Source: Ruminiclostridium cellobioparum DSM 1351 = ATCC 15832 (GTDB lineage: Bacteria > Bacillota > Clostridia > Acetivibrionales > DSM-1351). From it: a stretch of 64,000 nucleotides of DNA. The notes beneath the pieces are model-generated. The model was not told the DNA's origin and did no database searches. It saw only the letters and a list, made by a program, of their open reading frames with translations. Location: NCBI RefSeq assembly GCF_000621505.1, contig NZ_JHYD01000010.1, positions 124,001-188,000 of the forward strand, read 5' to 3'. A program made the translations under genes and the position numbers. Below are positions 24,443 to 33,542 of the stretch, one piece after another. The stretch's first letter is position 1; each line of letters starts with the position of its first letter.

Positions 24443-24946
24443 TCATTTGCCGTCCTGCATCCAGTCACAGGCTTCCTCAATGACACCGGCCAGCTTCTCC
24501 AGTCCGGAAGCATCCTCGGTATCAAATCTTCCTATTAAAGGACTGTCTATGTCCAAAACCCCGACGACCTTACCCTTGCACCTCAATGGAATAACTATTT
24601 CGGAATTCGAGGCCGAGTCACAGGCTATATGCCCGGGGAACCGGTGCACATCCTCAACCAGCTGGGTTTTGTTTTCCAGTACCGCTGTTCCGCATACACC
24701 TTTTCCTGCTGCAATACGGACACAGGCCACTTTCCCCTGAAACGGGCCCAATATCAGCTCATTATTTTTCATAAGGTAAAAACCGACCCAGTTGATATTG
24801 TCCAGGACTTCATTGAGAAGTGCCGACACATTTGCCAGATTGGCAGTCATATCATGCTCGCCTTCAAGCAATGCTTTCATCTGGGAGTGGAGCAATTTAT
24901 ACATTTCAGCCTTTTCTTCGGGATATGATGCATTAATATCTTTCAT
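24443..24946 (-). CDS. msrC: Free methionine-(R)-sulfoxide reductase (GAF domain)
   Basis: The protein has 167 residues and is a single GAF domain with the fRMsr signature: NWVGFYL, LGPFQGKVACVRIAAGKGVCG (catalytic cysteines), and PGHIACDSASNSEIVIPL. It reduces free methionine-R-sulfoxide with thioredoxin. ATG 24946 follows AAGGA at about 9 nt; the longer frame to 25012 overlaps the upstream gene excessively. Its start overlaps the end of the upstream small gene by 14 bp. Confidence 0.92.
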   Translation of the reverse strand: MKDINASYPEEKAEMYKLLHSQMKALLEGEHDMTANLANVSALLNEVLDNINWVGFYLMKNNELILGPFQGKVACVRIAAGKGVCGTAVLENKTQLVEDVHRFPGHIACDSASNSEIVIPLRCKGKVVGVLDIDSPLIGRFDTEDASGLEKLAGVIEEACDWMQDGK

Positions 24947-25211
24947 ATTGTGAATTCCTTTTTTGATTGAGGCTGTCATCAGGTTCAGCCTTTTTTGCTT
25001 GTTTCCTGTCATTCTGCGTATTAAAAATATTTTCCGAGTTTATGAATTTCTCAAGCTCCAGGCTGTTCTTAAGTCTCAAGGCTTCGGCCTTCAGTTCGAT
25101 CTCAGCCTTCAGCTGCTGTCTTTTCAGCAGGTAATCCTTAACCTCATGAAACAATCTTGGCCCGAATATAAGCACCAGCGCAACTACAGGAATAAGAATA
25201 TCTTTACCCAT
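24933..25211 (-). CDS. Small membrane-anchored coiled-coil protein
   Basis: The protein has 92 residues. One N-terminal membrane helix (about 5-20, ILIPVVALVLIFGP), then a charged helical segment (about 25-60, LLKRQQLKAEIELKAEALRLK) and a polar tail. GGAGG lies 11 nt before the ATG. It is co-transcribed with msrC. No known family. Confidence 0.65.
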   Translation of the reverse strand: MGKDILIPVVALVLIFGPRLFHEVKDYLLKRQQLKAEIELKAEALRLKNSLELEKFINSENIFNTQNDRKQAKKAEPDDSLNQKRNSQYERY

Positions 25212-25351
25212 ATATGATAAATCCTCCGTACATCCGCATTAACCTGCAAATCCTATTTGCCCAATAATACTTTAATTATAGCACATATAACATGTACATA
25301 ACCAGCGGATTTTGGTAATAATTTATCCGAATATTAAGTTTTAGGGACGTT

Positions 25352-26104
25352 TTATATAAACAACCTTATTTGATTTCCGATCTCTCCCGATACAAGTCCT
25401 CCGTGGTAGCAGACCACTCTTTCAATATCATAGTCCAATAAGGTCTCAAGTGATTTTCTTGCCTGAACCATATCATAGGTATGTACCGGGTTGGGTCCTG
25501 CAAGCTTTCCATCGCCGGCATTCAGTGCATCGCCAGCAATAAGGGTCCTGTATTTTTCAAGATATATGCTGATATGTCCGGGAGTATGTCCTGCAGTATG
25601 GATAATCTTCAGACCGCCGCCGCAGGGCAGCACCTGCCCGTGATTAAGGGTATCCGTCACTTCTGGCTTATTGCTTGAAAACATTTCATCATATTCTTTT
25701 CTCTGTTCAGGGGTCAATTGAGCCAGTTCCTGTTTCTTTTTCTCCAGCATTTCCTTTGTAAATTTGATTGGCATCCGTTCGGCCTGGATATACGGCTTTT
25801 CAAGTTCATGTGAATATATCTGGATTTTACTTTCTTCCGGTTTATCGTTATTTACAGTCTTAACAATTTGCGCCAGGCTCCCGATATGATCCATGTCCTG
25901 ATGTGTAATAATTATTTTCGTGAGCCCCTCAGGCTGGAACCCCTCCTTTTTTATGAGTTCCATTATGCTTTGAGTCTGGCCCGGCAGTCCTGCATCGATT
26001 AGTACAACCTCCTTTTCATCCCATAATAAAACAGGATAAATAAATCCCATATTTGGAACATTGGGTTCCAGTTCAAGCACGGCAAATCCTTCTTCTACTT
26101 TCAT
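25352..26104 (-). CDS. Metallo-beta-lactamase fold hydrolase
   Basis: The protein has 250 residues. The metal motif reads ITHQDMDHIG (first His of HxHxDH replaced by Gln-Asp spacing, as in a common clostridial subgroup), with later ligands in HTAGHTPGH, AGDAL and CYHGG. It is probably a thioester or lactone hydrolase of unknown substrate. GGAGG lies about 24 nt before the ATG with a GAGGC/GCCTC hairpin in between, so the hairpin may bring the site into range. It follows the PadR regulator gene by 38 bp and is likely its target. Confidence 0.85.
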   Translation of the reverse strand: MKVEEGFAVLELEPNVPNMGFIYPVLLWDEKEVVLIDAGLPGQTQSIMELIKKEGFQPEGLTKIIITHQDMDHIGSLAQIVKTVNNDKPEESKIQIYSHELEKPYIQAERMPIKFTKEMLEKKKQELAQLTPEQRKEYDEMFSSNKPEVTDTLNHGQVLPCGGGLKIIHTAGHTPGHISIYLEKYRTLIAGDALNAGDGKLAGPNPVHTYDMVQARKSLETLLDYDIERVVCYHGGLVSGEIGNQIRLFI

Positions 26105-26142
26105 AATAAGCGAGGCTTGGCCTCTCCACCTCCATCTTGTAT

Positions 26143-26697
26143 TTATTGATTTTTATGATAATCCATCAGAAAAATTTTTGTTTCATCAACCCATTTAAGC
26201 GATGCCTCAAGAGAGGTTATCCCGTATCTTAAGGCTGCCAGCCAGAAAGGGTACTGCGGCTTTTTCTTAGCATCATCACTGCCCATATAGTAGGAATGAA
26301 TCTGGTCCAGCTGTTTGTACTTAAGCTCGTTCCTTACCTTTGCCTCCTCAAGCATTGCCAGGATATCTTCGAGTTCCATCCTGTTGCCAAAGGATAATTT
26401 TAGAAGCAGCTCAGATCTTTCAGGCTGGTATTCCACCGGTTCAGCCAGCCAGGCTCTCAAAACTGCAGCTCCTTTATCGGTGATATGGTAGCTTTTCCTT
26501 CTCACAGCTTCATCGGGGGAATCCCTTGCAATAAGGCCCGAACTCTCCAGCCGTGATAATACCGGATAGAGATGTCCGAAATTTTCATTCCAGAAGTAGG
26601 ATATACTCTTGTCGCAGAATTTCTTGATGTCGTAGCCAGACATTGGCCCTAACAGGCTGAGCACTCCAAGCACAGCGTACATCGTTTTATTTTTCAT
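26143..26697 (-). CDS. PadR family transcriptional regulator
   Basis: The protein has 184 residues. The N-terminal winged helix (about 5-85) has the PadR pattern: YAVLGVLSLLGPMSGYDIKKF, NENFGHLYPVLSRLESSGLI, then KSYHITDKGAAVLRAWL. The C-terminal Vir-type dimerisation helices span 95-180. Family members are ligand-responsive repressors. GGAG is 7-8 nt before the ATG. The promoter just upstream is covered by a perfect dyad, implying autoregulation with the MBL gene. Confidence 0.92.
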   Translation of the reverse strand: MKNKTMYAVLGVLSLLGPMSGYDIKKFCDKSISYFWNENFGHLYPVLSRLESSGLIARDSPDEAVRRKSYHITDKGAAVLRAWLAEPVEYQPERSELLLKLSFGNRMELEDILAMLEEAKVRNELKYKQLDQIHSYYMGSDDAKKKPQYPFWLAALRYGITSLEASLKWVDETKIFLMDYHKNQ

Positions 26698-26711
26698 AAG
26701 TTCTCCTTAAA

Positions 26712-26766
26712 CAAAATGTATCAGAGTGATATAATGAAAGTATATCACTCTGATACATTTTGTCAA
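26712..26766 (-). promoter_or_regulatory. padR promoter with double-dyad operator
   Basis: Two 22-nt arms (26712-26733 and 26741-26762) are perfect inverted repeats around ATGAAAG. Each arm also contains its own dyad, TATCA-N3-TGATA. On the minus strand TTGACA (26766-26761) and TATACT with 16-bp spacing lie over the operator. This arrangement suits binding of two PadR dimers that shut off the padR-MBL operon. Confidence 0.8.
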
Positions 26767-26802
26767 TAACATAAAAATATCTCACATATATTTAAATTTG
26801 TA

Positions 26803-27426
26803 TTAGTTTTGTGCCACGCCTTTATAATCAAACATTTTTTCCAGGACCGAATAAGCATTTTTATTTTTTGCTTTTGCCATCTCATCCTTCGTATACTCAA
26901 CCCTGACAGCCAAATAATAATCTTTTTCGGGAAAGCCCAGATCAAGCAGAAATTTAATTTTTTCGGTGGGCAGGGCATATATATGCGTTTCGCTTTGTCC
27001 CTCCAATTTTGACATTACTTCGGGGTTATTTCCCACATCCAGTCCATGGCTTTTTGCCACATCATCCAAAGGTTCAAAAACTCCCTGCTCTTTATATATT
27101 TGCAGAGTATTCCCATCCACAAGCACAATCTGGGCGCCATCCGAGGAGAATTCAAGATCAACCCTGGGTCCCATCAGAGGCACAAAACCCAAAGCCTTCT
27201 TACTGTCATTATTGACATCCCTGATAACTGTCTCAAAATATTTATTGACATCCTCCTGTGCCTTCTCTTCGATCTCCCTTCCGTCGGTAACATATCCGAT
27301 CTGAATATCCGGCTCGGTACCGCCGCTTGAAAGTACAATAATCGCCACTGCAGTAACAAGAAGAAGTATGCCCACTATTACATAATTCCTGTAATAATAC
27401 CAAAAATCCGAAAGCTTGCTTGCCAT
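26803..27426 (-). CDS. Membrane-anchored extracytoplasmic protein, unknown
   Basis: The protein has 207 residues. A single membrane helix (about 13-33, NYVIVGILLLVTAVAIIVLSS) is followed by an alpha/beta extracytoplasmic domain of about 170 residues with alternating strands (DIQIGYVTDGREIEE, QIVLVDGNTLQIY, YYLAVRVEY). The layout resembles a periplasmic-binding or lipoprotein-like sensor, but no family is recognised. GAGAGG precedes the ATG at about 9 nt. Monocistronic. Confidence 0.65.
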   Translation of the reverse strand: MASKLSDFWYYYRNYVIVGILLLVTAVAIIVLSSGGTEPDIQIGYVTDGREIEEKAQEDVNKYFETVIRDVNNDSKKALGFVPLMGPRVDLEFSSDGAQIVLVDGNTLQIYKEQGVFEPLDDVAKSHGLDVGNNPEVMSKLEGQSETHIYALPTEKIKFLLDLGFPEKDYYLAVRVEYTKDEMAKAKNKNAYSVLEKMFDYKGVAQN

Positions 27427-27580
27427 TTGCCCGTTCCTCTCTTTTCATGTAAATATTTGACCGGTATTCATTTCCTTGATTTATCTTAATTTACATTATA
27501 TAGGCTGGCAGTACATCAATGTCAATACTATTTTTAAGTGCAGGTATTTTTGTTGAATTTTTAGTACTTTGAGCATATAC

Positions 27581-28891
27581 TCAGAGCCCATGGACTGCCT
27601 GCATTAAATTGGCTTTTTTGTCCCTGTACATAAAAGCTGCCGACAGGATTATCACCAGTCCTGATACCGACAGTATAATAAACGGATGTATTCTGTCAAT
27701 TGTCAGCCCGGTAATAATAATCCCAAGGGGCGCTATTCCATTGGCCAAAGTCCCCAGTATTCCTGTTAATCTCCCCCTCAGCTCTTCGGGAGTCAATCTC
27801 TGAAGCGCCACCAATATGGGAGTGTTGATTGCAACCAATACCACTCCCAAGCCAAGCAGAAGAATGCTGTTATAGGCAACCAATACGACTGTAAGGTTCA
27901 GCACAGGAAGCCCCAAAGCCGGCAGACCTACCATTATAACAATTATTCCGATCAGCGCAAGCTGGGCAGCAAGTTCCTTTGTGGTCTTCCGGCTTTCTTT
28001 CCTGCTTCCGAGTATAATCGAGCAGACAATCATTCCACTGAAATAGCAGCCTTCAAATATTCCGAAATATGTAGAATTCATTTTCAGTACAGTGTTGATG
28101 ATATATGGATAAACGACGCTGAGACATGCATTGAGAAATAAATTTATGATCAGGACATACTTAAGCAATGAACAAATTACTTTTTGTTGTTTCAAAAAAC
28201 TAATTATTTCGCTTATTTCCTGTTTGAGGTTTTTTAAGTTCTTCTTATCCGGAATTGCAGATGAATCTTTCTTTTGATTGAAGTGAAAATTTATGAAAAA
28301 TTCCAGGGCAGCTGAAATGAAAAAGGATGCGGCATTCAAGATTAAAAATAAATAAATGCTCACCATTCCAAATATCACTCCTGCAATTATGGGAGATATA
28401 ACACCTGCAATAGCCCCTGCCGTCGATGTAAAGGAATTTATTTTTACAAGGCTCCGGTCATCCACCAGATCAGGGAGCGAGGACAGCAAAGATGTGTCAT
28501 AAAAAACATTTATTGCAGACAGCAGAAAGCTGACAATGTAAATCTGGAGAATCTTGAACCCGGCCATTTCCGAATAACCCAGCAGCCCGGCAACTATCAG
28601 TCCGCTTAATATATCAAAAGCAATGGTGAGCTTTTTCCGGTCCATCCTATCCGCCAGCACACCGGCAAAGGGGCCCAGGACTATTCTCGGCAGCATTCCG
28701 ATCAGAACGTTCAATGCAAAGGAAGCACCTGAGCCTGTCATTTTCAGTATGAACAACGATAGTGCGAAATTATAAATACTTGTTCCAAGCAGTGAAATAG
28801 TTTTGGATGTCAAATATAAAGTTATATTTAACTTTTCTGCATATGTATTCTTTTTGTTTTTCCCACCCTGTACATTTTCCAAGTAATCCAT
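27581..28891 (-). CDS. Major facilitator superfamily exporter
   Basis: The protein has 436 residues with 12 membrane helices. The loop between helices 2 and 3 reads GPFAGVLADRMDRKK, the MFS signature; this subgroup (MefA/macrolide-efflux-like DHA3 family) exports drugs or peptides. GAGGAG is 8 nt before the ATG. It is divergent from an HTH-TPR regulator, which suggests control by that protein through the dyads in the shared upstream region. Confidence 0.88.
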   Translation of the reverse strand: MDYLENVQGGKNKKNTYAEKLNITLYLTSKTISLLGTSIYNFALSLFILKMTGSGASFALNVLIGMLPRIVLGPFAGVLADRMDRKKLTIAFDILSGLIVAGLLGYSEMAGFKILQIYIVSFLLSAINVFYDTSLLSSLPDLVDDRSLVKINSFTSTAGAIAGVISPIIAGVIFGMVSIYLFLILNAASFFISAALEFFINFHFNQKKDSSAIPDKKNLKNLKQEISEIISFLKQQKVICSLLKYVLIINLFLNACLSVVYPYIINTVLKMNSTYFGIFEGCYFSGMIVCSIILGSRKESRKTTKELAAQLALIGIIVIMVGLPALGLPVLNLTVVLVAYNSILLLGLGVVLVAINTPILVALQRLTPEELRGRLTGILGTLANGIAPLGIIITGLTIDRIHPFIILSVSGLVIILSAAFMYRDKKANLMQAVHGL

Positions 28892-28959
28892 ATGAATATC
28901 TCCTCAATTATATAATTTTGAAAGACCCGTCGTATCCTGAAACATTCAGGTATTTCACG

Positions 28960-29158
28960 AGTTAAGTTTAATTTGACTTAACTTATATTTCATATTAATC
29001 CCCAAAACCAATATTGTCAACAAATTTGTTTAATACAGTTAAACTTTGGTAATCCAGTTTTAACCCTGCTATTGTATATCTTCTAGAAATATACTATAAT
29101 TCTATTAAGTAAGATAATTCAGTAACAGAGTTTACCATAAAGTTAAATTCTGTTTAAC
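28960..29158. promoter_or_regulatory. Divergent control region with three dyads
   Basis: In the 291-bp gap between the MFS and HTH-TPR genes there are two 17-bp dyads of the same form, GTTWAA-N5-TTWAAC (29028-29044 and 29142-29158), and a third AGTTAAG-N10-CTTAACT (28960-28983). They look like binding sites of one regulator, with one directly before the HTH-TPR gene. Confidence 0.5.
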
Positions 29159-29182
29159 AAACAATTTGAAAGGATGGATATC

Positions 29183-30505
29183 TTGATAGATAAAGCAGGA
29201 GAAAAGATTCGAGCGCTGAGAAAAGCCCATAAAATGACTCAATCTCAATTGGCCGGCAATGAATTGACCAAAAGTATGTTAAGCCAGATTGAAAACAATA
29301 TTTCAAACCCATCCTTTAAAACACTTCAGTATCTTGCTGACAGACTGGGAAAACCTGTGAGCTATTTTCTTGAGGAAAATTACATTGAAAGGGGCATGCA
29401 GGACCAGTCTGTTTATGAGGATATGGTTATATTAACCGAAATCAACCGATTAATAGACTCAGGCCAGCTTGAGCTTGCCCAAAAACAGCTTGCTGATGTT
29501 CCTGAAATTATTTTAACAGCTTTTATTAATAAAAAAACATATGCAGACCTTTTATTAAAGCTGGGCAGTAAATTAAACAGCTCAGGCCGTATTGAGGAAA
29601 GCAGGGCCTGTCTGAATAAATCCATTAAACAATATGTCTCCGCCAATCTTTACGTGGAAGCCGCAAAGGCCTATGTCGAGCTGGCTTTCAGCTTCTACCG
29701 GCAGTTCGATTACCAGGAATGCCTCAAACTGTCCGAAAAGGCTTTTGAGCTATATGATAAGGAAATAAATAAAGAACCCTTGTTTGAAATCGAATTGTAT
29801 TATTATAAAATATTGGTGTTTTTTGCAGTAGGGGATATGAAAAGTGCATCCGATGCAATCAGCAAGACAATAGAACTTTCTTCCCAGACGTCCGTTTACT
29901 TCAAAACCGGAGAATTATACAGGCTCAATGCAATTTTTAATTATCTGAGTTCCGACCGGGAGCTGTATAGAATAAACCTTGATAAATCAAAACAATATGC
30001 CGAGTTTACAGAAGATAATGTTTGCATTGCAAAGATATACACTGTTGAAGCATATTTTTCACTGGAAGAGAATAATTGGGAAAGAGCCCTGGAATATTCG
30101 GAAAAAATCAAATTCCACCTGGGATATGAAACATACATATACCATCTGGTCCGCGGCAAGGCACTGTTTCTGGCAGGCAATTACCGTCGGGCATACGAAA
30201 GCATAGTAAAGGTAGATTATCCATCCGGCGAGGCACACTGGTTTGACTATCTGAACATGTGGTCGGCCAAAGTATATGAAGGGCTGATACTGAATAAACT
30301 CGGCAGATATGACGAAGCTGTTGAGGCGGTAAAATACGGGATTGAGAAAATGTCTCTTTTCAAGGAATCAAAATTTTTGGTAAACGCATACAGGGCCTTA
30401 AGCGATATTTATTCCGAAGCAGGTGACTTCAAAAACGCCTTTACCGCTTTAAAAATTGCCAACGAGCTTCAGGAGAAGGTAAATAACGGCAGCATTTTGT
30501 TTTAA
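29183..30505 (+). CDS. XRE-type HTH regulator with TPR domain (Rgg/PlcR-like architecture)
   Basis: The protein has 440 residues. An N-terminal HTH_3 domain (about 5-60; IRALRKAHKMTQSQLAG, KSMLSQIENNISNPSFKTLQYLADRLGKPVS) is followed by about nine helical tetratricopeptide-like repeats to the C-terminus. In Firmicutes this architecture is used by regulators that bind small peptides. I chose TTG 29183 (AAAGGA 8 nt upstream); the ATG at 29174 overlaps that site. No candidate peptide gene was seen next to it. Divergent from the MFS exporter. Confidence 0.85.
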   Translation: MIDKAGEKIRALRKAHKMTQSQLAGNELTKSMLSQIENNISNPSFKTLQYLADRLGKPVSYFLEENYIERGMQDQSVYEDMVILTEINRLIDSGQLELAQKQLADVPEIILTAFINKKTYADLLLKLGSKLNSSGRIEESRACLNKSIKQYVSANLYVEAAKAYVELAFSFYRQFDYQECLKLSEKAFELYDKEINKEPLFEIELYYYKILVFFAVGDMKSASDAISKTIELSSQTSVYFKTGELYRLNAIFNYLSSDRELYRINLDKSKQYAEFTEDNVCIAKIYTVEAYFSLEENNWERALEYSEKIKFHLGYETYIYHLVRGKALFLAGNYRRAYESIVKVDYPSGEAHWFDYLNMWSAKVYEGLILNKLGRYDEAVEAVKYGIEKMSLFKESKFLVNAYRALSDIYSEAGDFKNAFTALKIANELQEKVNNGSILF

Positions 30506-30527
30506 ATCACATACCGTCCATCGCATT

Positions 30528-30564
30528 AAAGGATCATAACCTGTTTATCTTGTTATGATCCTTT
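30528..30564. terminator. Bidirectional terminator
   Basis: A 13-bp perfect stem (AAAGGATCATAAC with its complement, 11-nt loop) lies between the convergent HTH-TPR and SLH genes. U-tracts are short on both sides. Confidence 0.65.
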
Positions 30565-30618
30565 GCATAATAAAATTGTTATTATTCTCTAAGATTTCTT
30601 ATTATACCATTTATACCA

Positions 30619-31275
30619 TTACTTCCGAATGTCTTTGATAAGTTCAACGGCATTATAGAGCAGTTCGGCAGCTTCGGCGCGGGTAATCTCGTCTTTGGGA
30701 TAGAAATTCCCCTCTTCATCAAGCTCTGCCACACCATATATCAACGCTCTCTGAATGGCCCCGCCATACTGCTCCGACATCTGGTCGGCATCCTTTATTT
30801 CAGGCGGCATGATTTTCGGCAAAGGCAGTTTGTAATGCCTTTCCATCGCAGTAACCAGGGTGTTTGTAAACTGTTCTTTTGTCCAAAACCGGTTCATCTC
30901 TATGTCTTTATCTACTTCTACTCCATTAACGGAAGCAGTGATCAGAGCATTTGCATACCACGCATCATTATCGGCTTTGGTAAAATAATCAGTGGCTTTT
31001 GGTTCTTTTGCAAAACGTACCAGATTAAGGTTCAAGTCCAGAGCCTTTACCAGCATGTGCAGTGCCTGGACTGTTGTCACCCTTGAATTTGGTGAAAATA
31101 TACCTTCACTGGTACCTGCTACAATTCCCCTTTCCTGCAGTGAAATTATCTTATCCTTTGCAGGTACGTCGGACAAATCCTTAAATGGTATTGAAACTGC
31201 TACTGCACTGAGTGTAACCGAGAGTGAAAGAACTGCTGCGGATAAAAGTGTAATTATTTTCTTTTTAAATGTCAT
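30619..31275 (-). CDS. Small SLH-domain exported protein
   Basis: The protein has 218 residues. A signal peptide (about 1-27, ending SAVAVS) is followed by SLH-type modules: PFKDLSDVPAKDKIISLQERGIVAGTSEGIFSPNSRVTTVQALHMLVKAL (about 30-80), a divergent middle module (about 100-145), and KDADQMSEQYGGAIQRALIYGVAELDEEG..ITRAEAAELLYNAV (about 155-210). There is no other domain, so it may be a minimal wall-bound protein. ATG 31275 has AGAGGTG upstream; the frame continuing to 31347 lacks a site. Confidence 0.82.
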   Translation of the reverse strand: MTFKKKIITLLSAAVLSLSVTLSAVAVSIPFKDLSDVPAKDKIISLQERGIVAGTSEGIFSPNSRVTTVQALHMLVKALDLNLNLVRFAKEPKATDYFTKADNDAWYANALITASVNGVEVDKDIEMNRFWTKEQFTNTLVTAMERHYKLPLPKIMPPEIKDADQMSEQYGGAIQRALIYGVAELDEEGNFYPKDEITRAEAAELLYNAVELIKDIRK

Positions 31276-31623
31276 GAAATCACCTCTTATTATCTTGTTA
31301 TAAGGACTATGCAATATTAGACAATATATAAAAGAAAAATGTTCCATTTCAGAGCTCTAATATATATCTCAAATTTATCTCAGATTTATTTCAGTATGAT
31401 TACTTTCACATAATATATGATCCCTCCTTCCCGGTAAAACTTTGCCGCAATATTCACTGTACCGGTTGTATGATAAATCAACTATTTTCCAAACATTATT
31501 CATTTGATATAAGTAAATTCTAATATTAAATAAATACTGTTTAAATTTATCCAACTATCAATTATAATAAAGGAATATGCTTATGCTTTGCATACAATAA
31601 TATGATACACGCAGGTGGATTTT
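31276..31623. other. 348-bp divergent intergenic region (SLH gene / kimA-like gene)
   Basis: AT-rich sequence with no open frame. I looked for the ydaO (c-di-AMP) riboswitch that often precedes kimA-type genes and did not find its conserved blocks. No clear promoter with both boxes was found by eye. Confidence 0.5.
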
Positions 31624-33492
31624 ATGAACAAAGGATTAAAAAGATTATTAATCGGCAGACCATTAAAAAATGAAGAGATTCATGGAGAAAAATTTGGTGT
31701 CTTATGGGGACTGCCCATACTCTCCAGCGACGCAATTTCCTCGGTTGCCTATGCAGGGCAGGAAATTCTGCTGGTATTGCTTCCCATCGCCGGTTTTCTG
31801 GCCTTTAAATACATGGCCTACATTTCTCTGGCGATTATTGTGCTTTTAGGTATTCTGACTCTTTCATACCGCCAGACAATCGACTGTTACCCCAATGGCG
31901 GCGGTGCTTATGTGGTTGCTAAAGAAAATATAGGTTTGATTGCAGGAGTTACAGCCGGTTCATCACTGTGCATCAGCTATATACTGACAGTGGCTGTAAG
32001 TATTGCATCGGGTGTCCAGCAAATTGTATCTGCATTTCCTGTTTTAAAGCCATATACCTCCTACCTGTGCGTGCTTGTAATAATACTCATGACGCTGGGT
32101 AATCTGAGAGGTATAAAAGAATCTGCCAAGCTTTTCAGCCTTCCTACTTATTTCTTTATTTTTTCAATCCTTCTAATGCTTGTTGTAGGCGTTATAAAGA
32201 TTTTTGCAGGATATAAGCCGGAGCCCCTTGTTTTGGATGAAAGCAGCTTTCAGCCTGTAACACTGTTTTTAATCCTCAGCGCATTTACAAACGGCTGTGC
32301 TGCACTTACAGGTGTCGAGGCCGTGAGCAACTCAGTACCAAATTTCAAAGAACCCTCCACTAAAAACGCAAAAGCGGTGCTGGCTCTTTTGTCAACCCTG
32401 GTTTTAATTGTTTTCGGAGGAACATCTATTATTGTCAATTACTATCCGATAAATCCCGAGAAGGGTGCAATGCTGGTCCAGATAGCCCAGATGATTTTCG
32501 GAAGAAATATATTCTTTTACACCATAACCGTTCTTTCCTTCGCCATTCTGGTACTGGCCGCCAATACCGCATATTTCGGGTTTCCAAATCTTATATCGGT
32601 AATGGCAAGAGAGGGTTATGTCCCAAGGCAGCTGAGTATGAGAGGGGACAGATTAAGTTTTTCAAATGGAATTATCTCTTTGTCGGCTATAGCAGCCCTG
32701 CTTATTTTAATATTTAATGCCAATGTAACAAGACTTATTGGTCTATATGCCATTGGAGTTTTTATATCATTTACTCTGTCACAGGCCGGCATGTTTTTCA
32801 GATGGATAAAAAACAAGGGTGACAATTGGGTCGTTAAAGCAGCAATAAACGGGTTTGGGGCATTTGTGACCTTTGTAATAGTAATCGTTATTGCAGTAAC
32901 AAAGTTCACCATGGGAGCCTGGATCGTTGTAATTGTTATCCCCGTTATGATCTTCCTGATGCTGAAAGTAAAGACCCATTACATGGCTCTGCACAAGCAG
33001 TTAAAAATCAGCCCTGAAGAATTGAAGGATGTCAGTATCCCCAGAGATGTTTATACAAATAGAGTTATTGTGCCCATTGCAAGTATAAACAGGGCCAGTA
33101 TACGTGCATTGAGATATGCCAGAACAATCTCAGACAATGTAGTGGCTTTTAATGTGTCTATTGATGAGGAACAGGGCAAAAAAGTACGTGAAAAATACAA
33201 CATGCTGGACACCGATATACCTTTAATTGTCAAATACTCACCTTTCAGGAGGGTAGTTGAACCTCTTCTGATGTTTATAGAATCTGCCGAATACGATTAT
33301 CAGAAGGGTGATATCATTACCGTTATTCTGCCGCAGTTTGTGGTAAAGAGGTGGTGGAACAACGCTCTTCACAATCATACAAGAGCTATAATAGAAAGGC
33401 AGCTCATAAGGCATAAACATATTGTTATCTGTACCATGCCTCTTCAAATGAAGGATGATGACAGGGTTCTTAAATCGCATAAATATAAATAG
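31624..33492 (+). CDS. KimA/YdaO-like potassium transporter (APC superfamily)
   Basis: The protein has 622 residues, close to KimA length. Twelve membrane helices occupy about 25-460, opening with GVLWGLPILSSDAISSVAYAGQEILLVL and including CYPNGGGAYVVAKENIG, both typical of the KimA group. A cytoplasmic C-terminal domain of about 150 residues follows (RVIVPIASINRASIRALRYA), a universal-stress-like fold. KimA is a proton-coupled high-affinity K+ importer inhibited by c-di-AMP. AGGTGG is 5 nt before ATG 31624. Monocistronic with a strong terminator. Confidence 0.85.
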   Translation: MNKGLKRLLIGRPLKNEEIHGEKFGVLWGLPILSSDAISSVAYAGQEILLVLLPIAGFLAFKYMAYISLAIIVLLGILTLSYRQTIDCYPNGGGAYVVAKENIGLIAGVTAGSSLCISYILTVAVSIASGVQQIVSAFPVLKPYTSYLCVLVIILMTLGNLRGIKESAKLFSLPTYFFIFSILLMLVVGVIKIFAGYKPEPLVLDESSFQPVTLFLILSAFTNGCAALTGVEAVSNSVPNFKEPSTKNAKAVLALLSTLVLIVFGGTSIIVNYYPINPEKGAMLVQIAQMIFGRNIFFYTITVLSFAILVLAANTAYFGFPNLISVMAREGYVPRQLSMRGDRLSFSNGIISLSAIAALLILIFNANVTRLIGLYAIGVFISFTLSQAGMFFRWIKNKGDNWVVKAAINGFGAFVTFVIVIVIAVTKFTMGAWIVVIVIPVMIFLMLKVKTHYMALHKQLKISPEELKDVSIPRDVYTNRVIVPIASINRASIRALRYARTISDNVVAFNVSIDEEQGKKVREKYNMLDTDIPLIVKYSPFRRVVEPLLMFIESAEYDYQKGDIITVILPQFVVKRWWNNALHNHTRAIIERQLIRHKHIVICTMPLQMKDDDRVLKSHKYK

Positions 33493-33494
33493 AT

Positions 33495-33537
33495 AAAAAG
33501 AGCTGGATGACCCTTTATTGCGCATCCAGCTCTTTTT
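33495..33537. terminator. Strong bidirectional terminator
   Basis: AAAAAGAGCTGGATG and its complement CATCCAGCTCTTTTT pair perfectly around a 13-nt loop, between the convergent kimA-like and VWA genes. Confidence 0.88.
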
Positions 33538-33542
33538 ATTTG

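Noticed and set aside
31276-31623. ydaO/c-di-AMP riboswitch before the KimA-like gene
   Set aside because: Conserved sequence blocks of the class could not be found on the plus strand.
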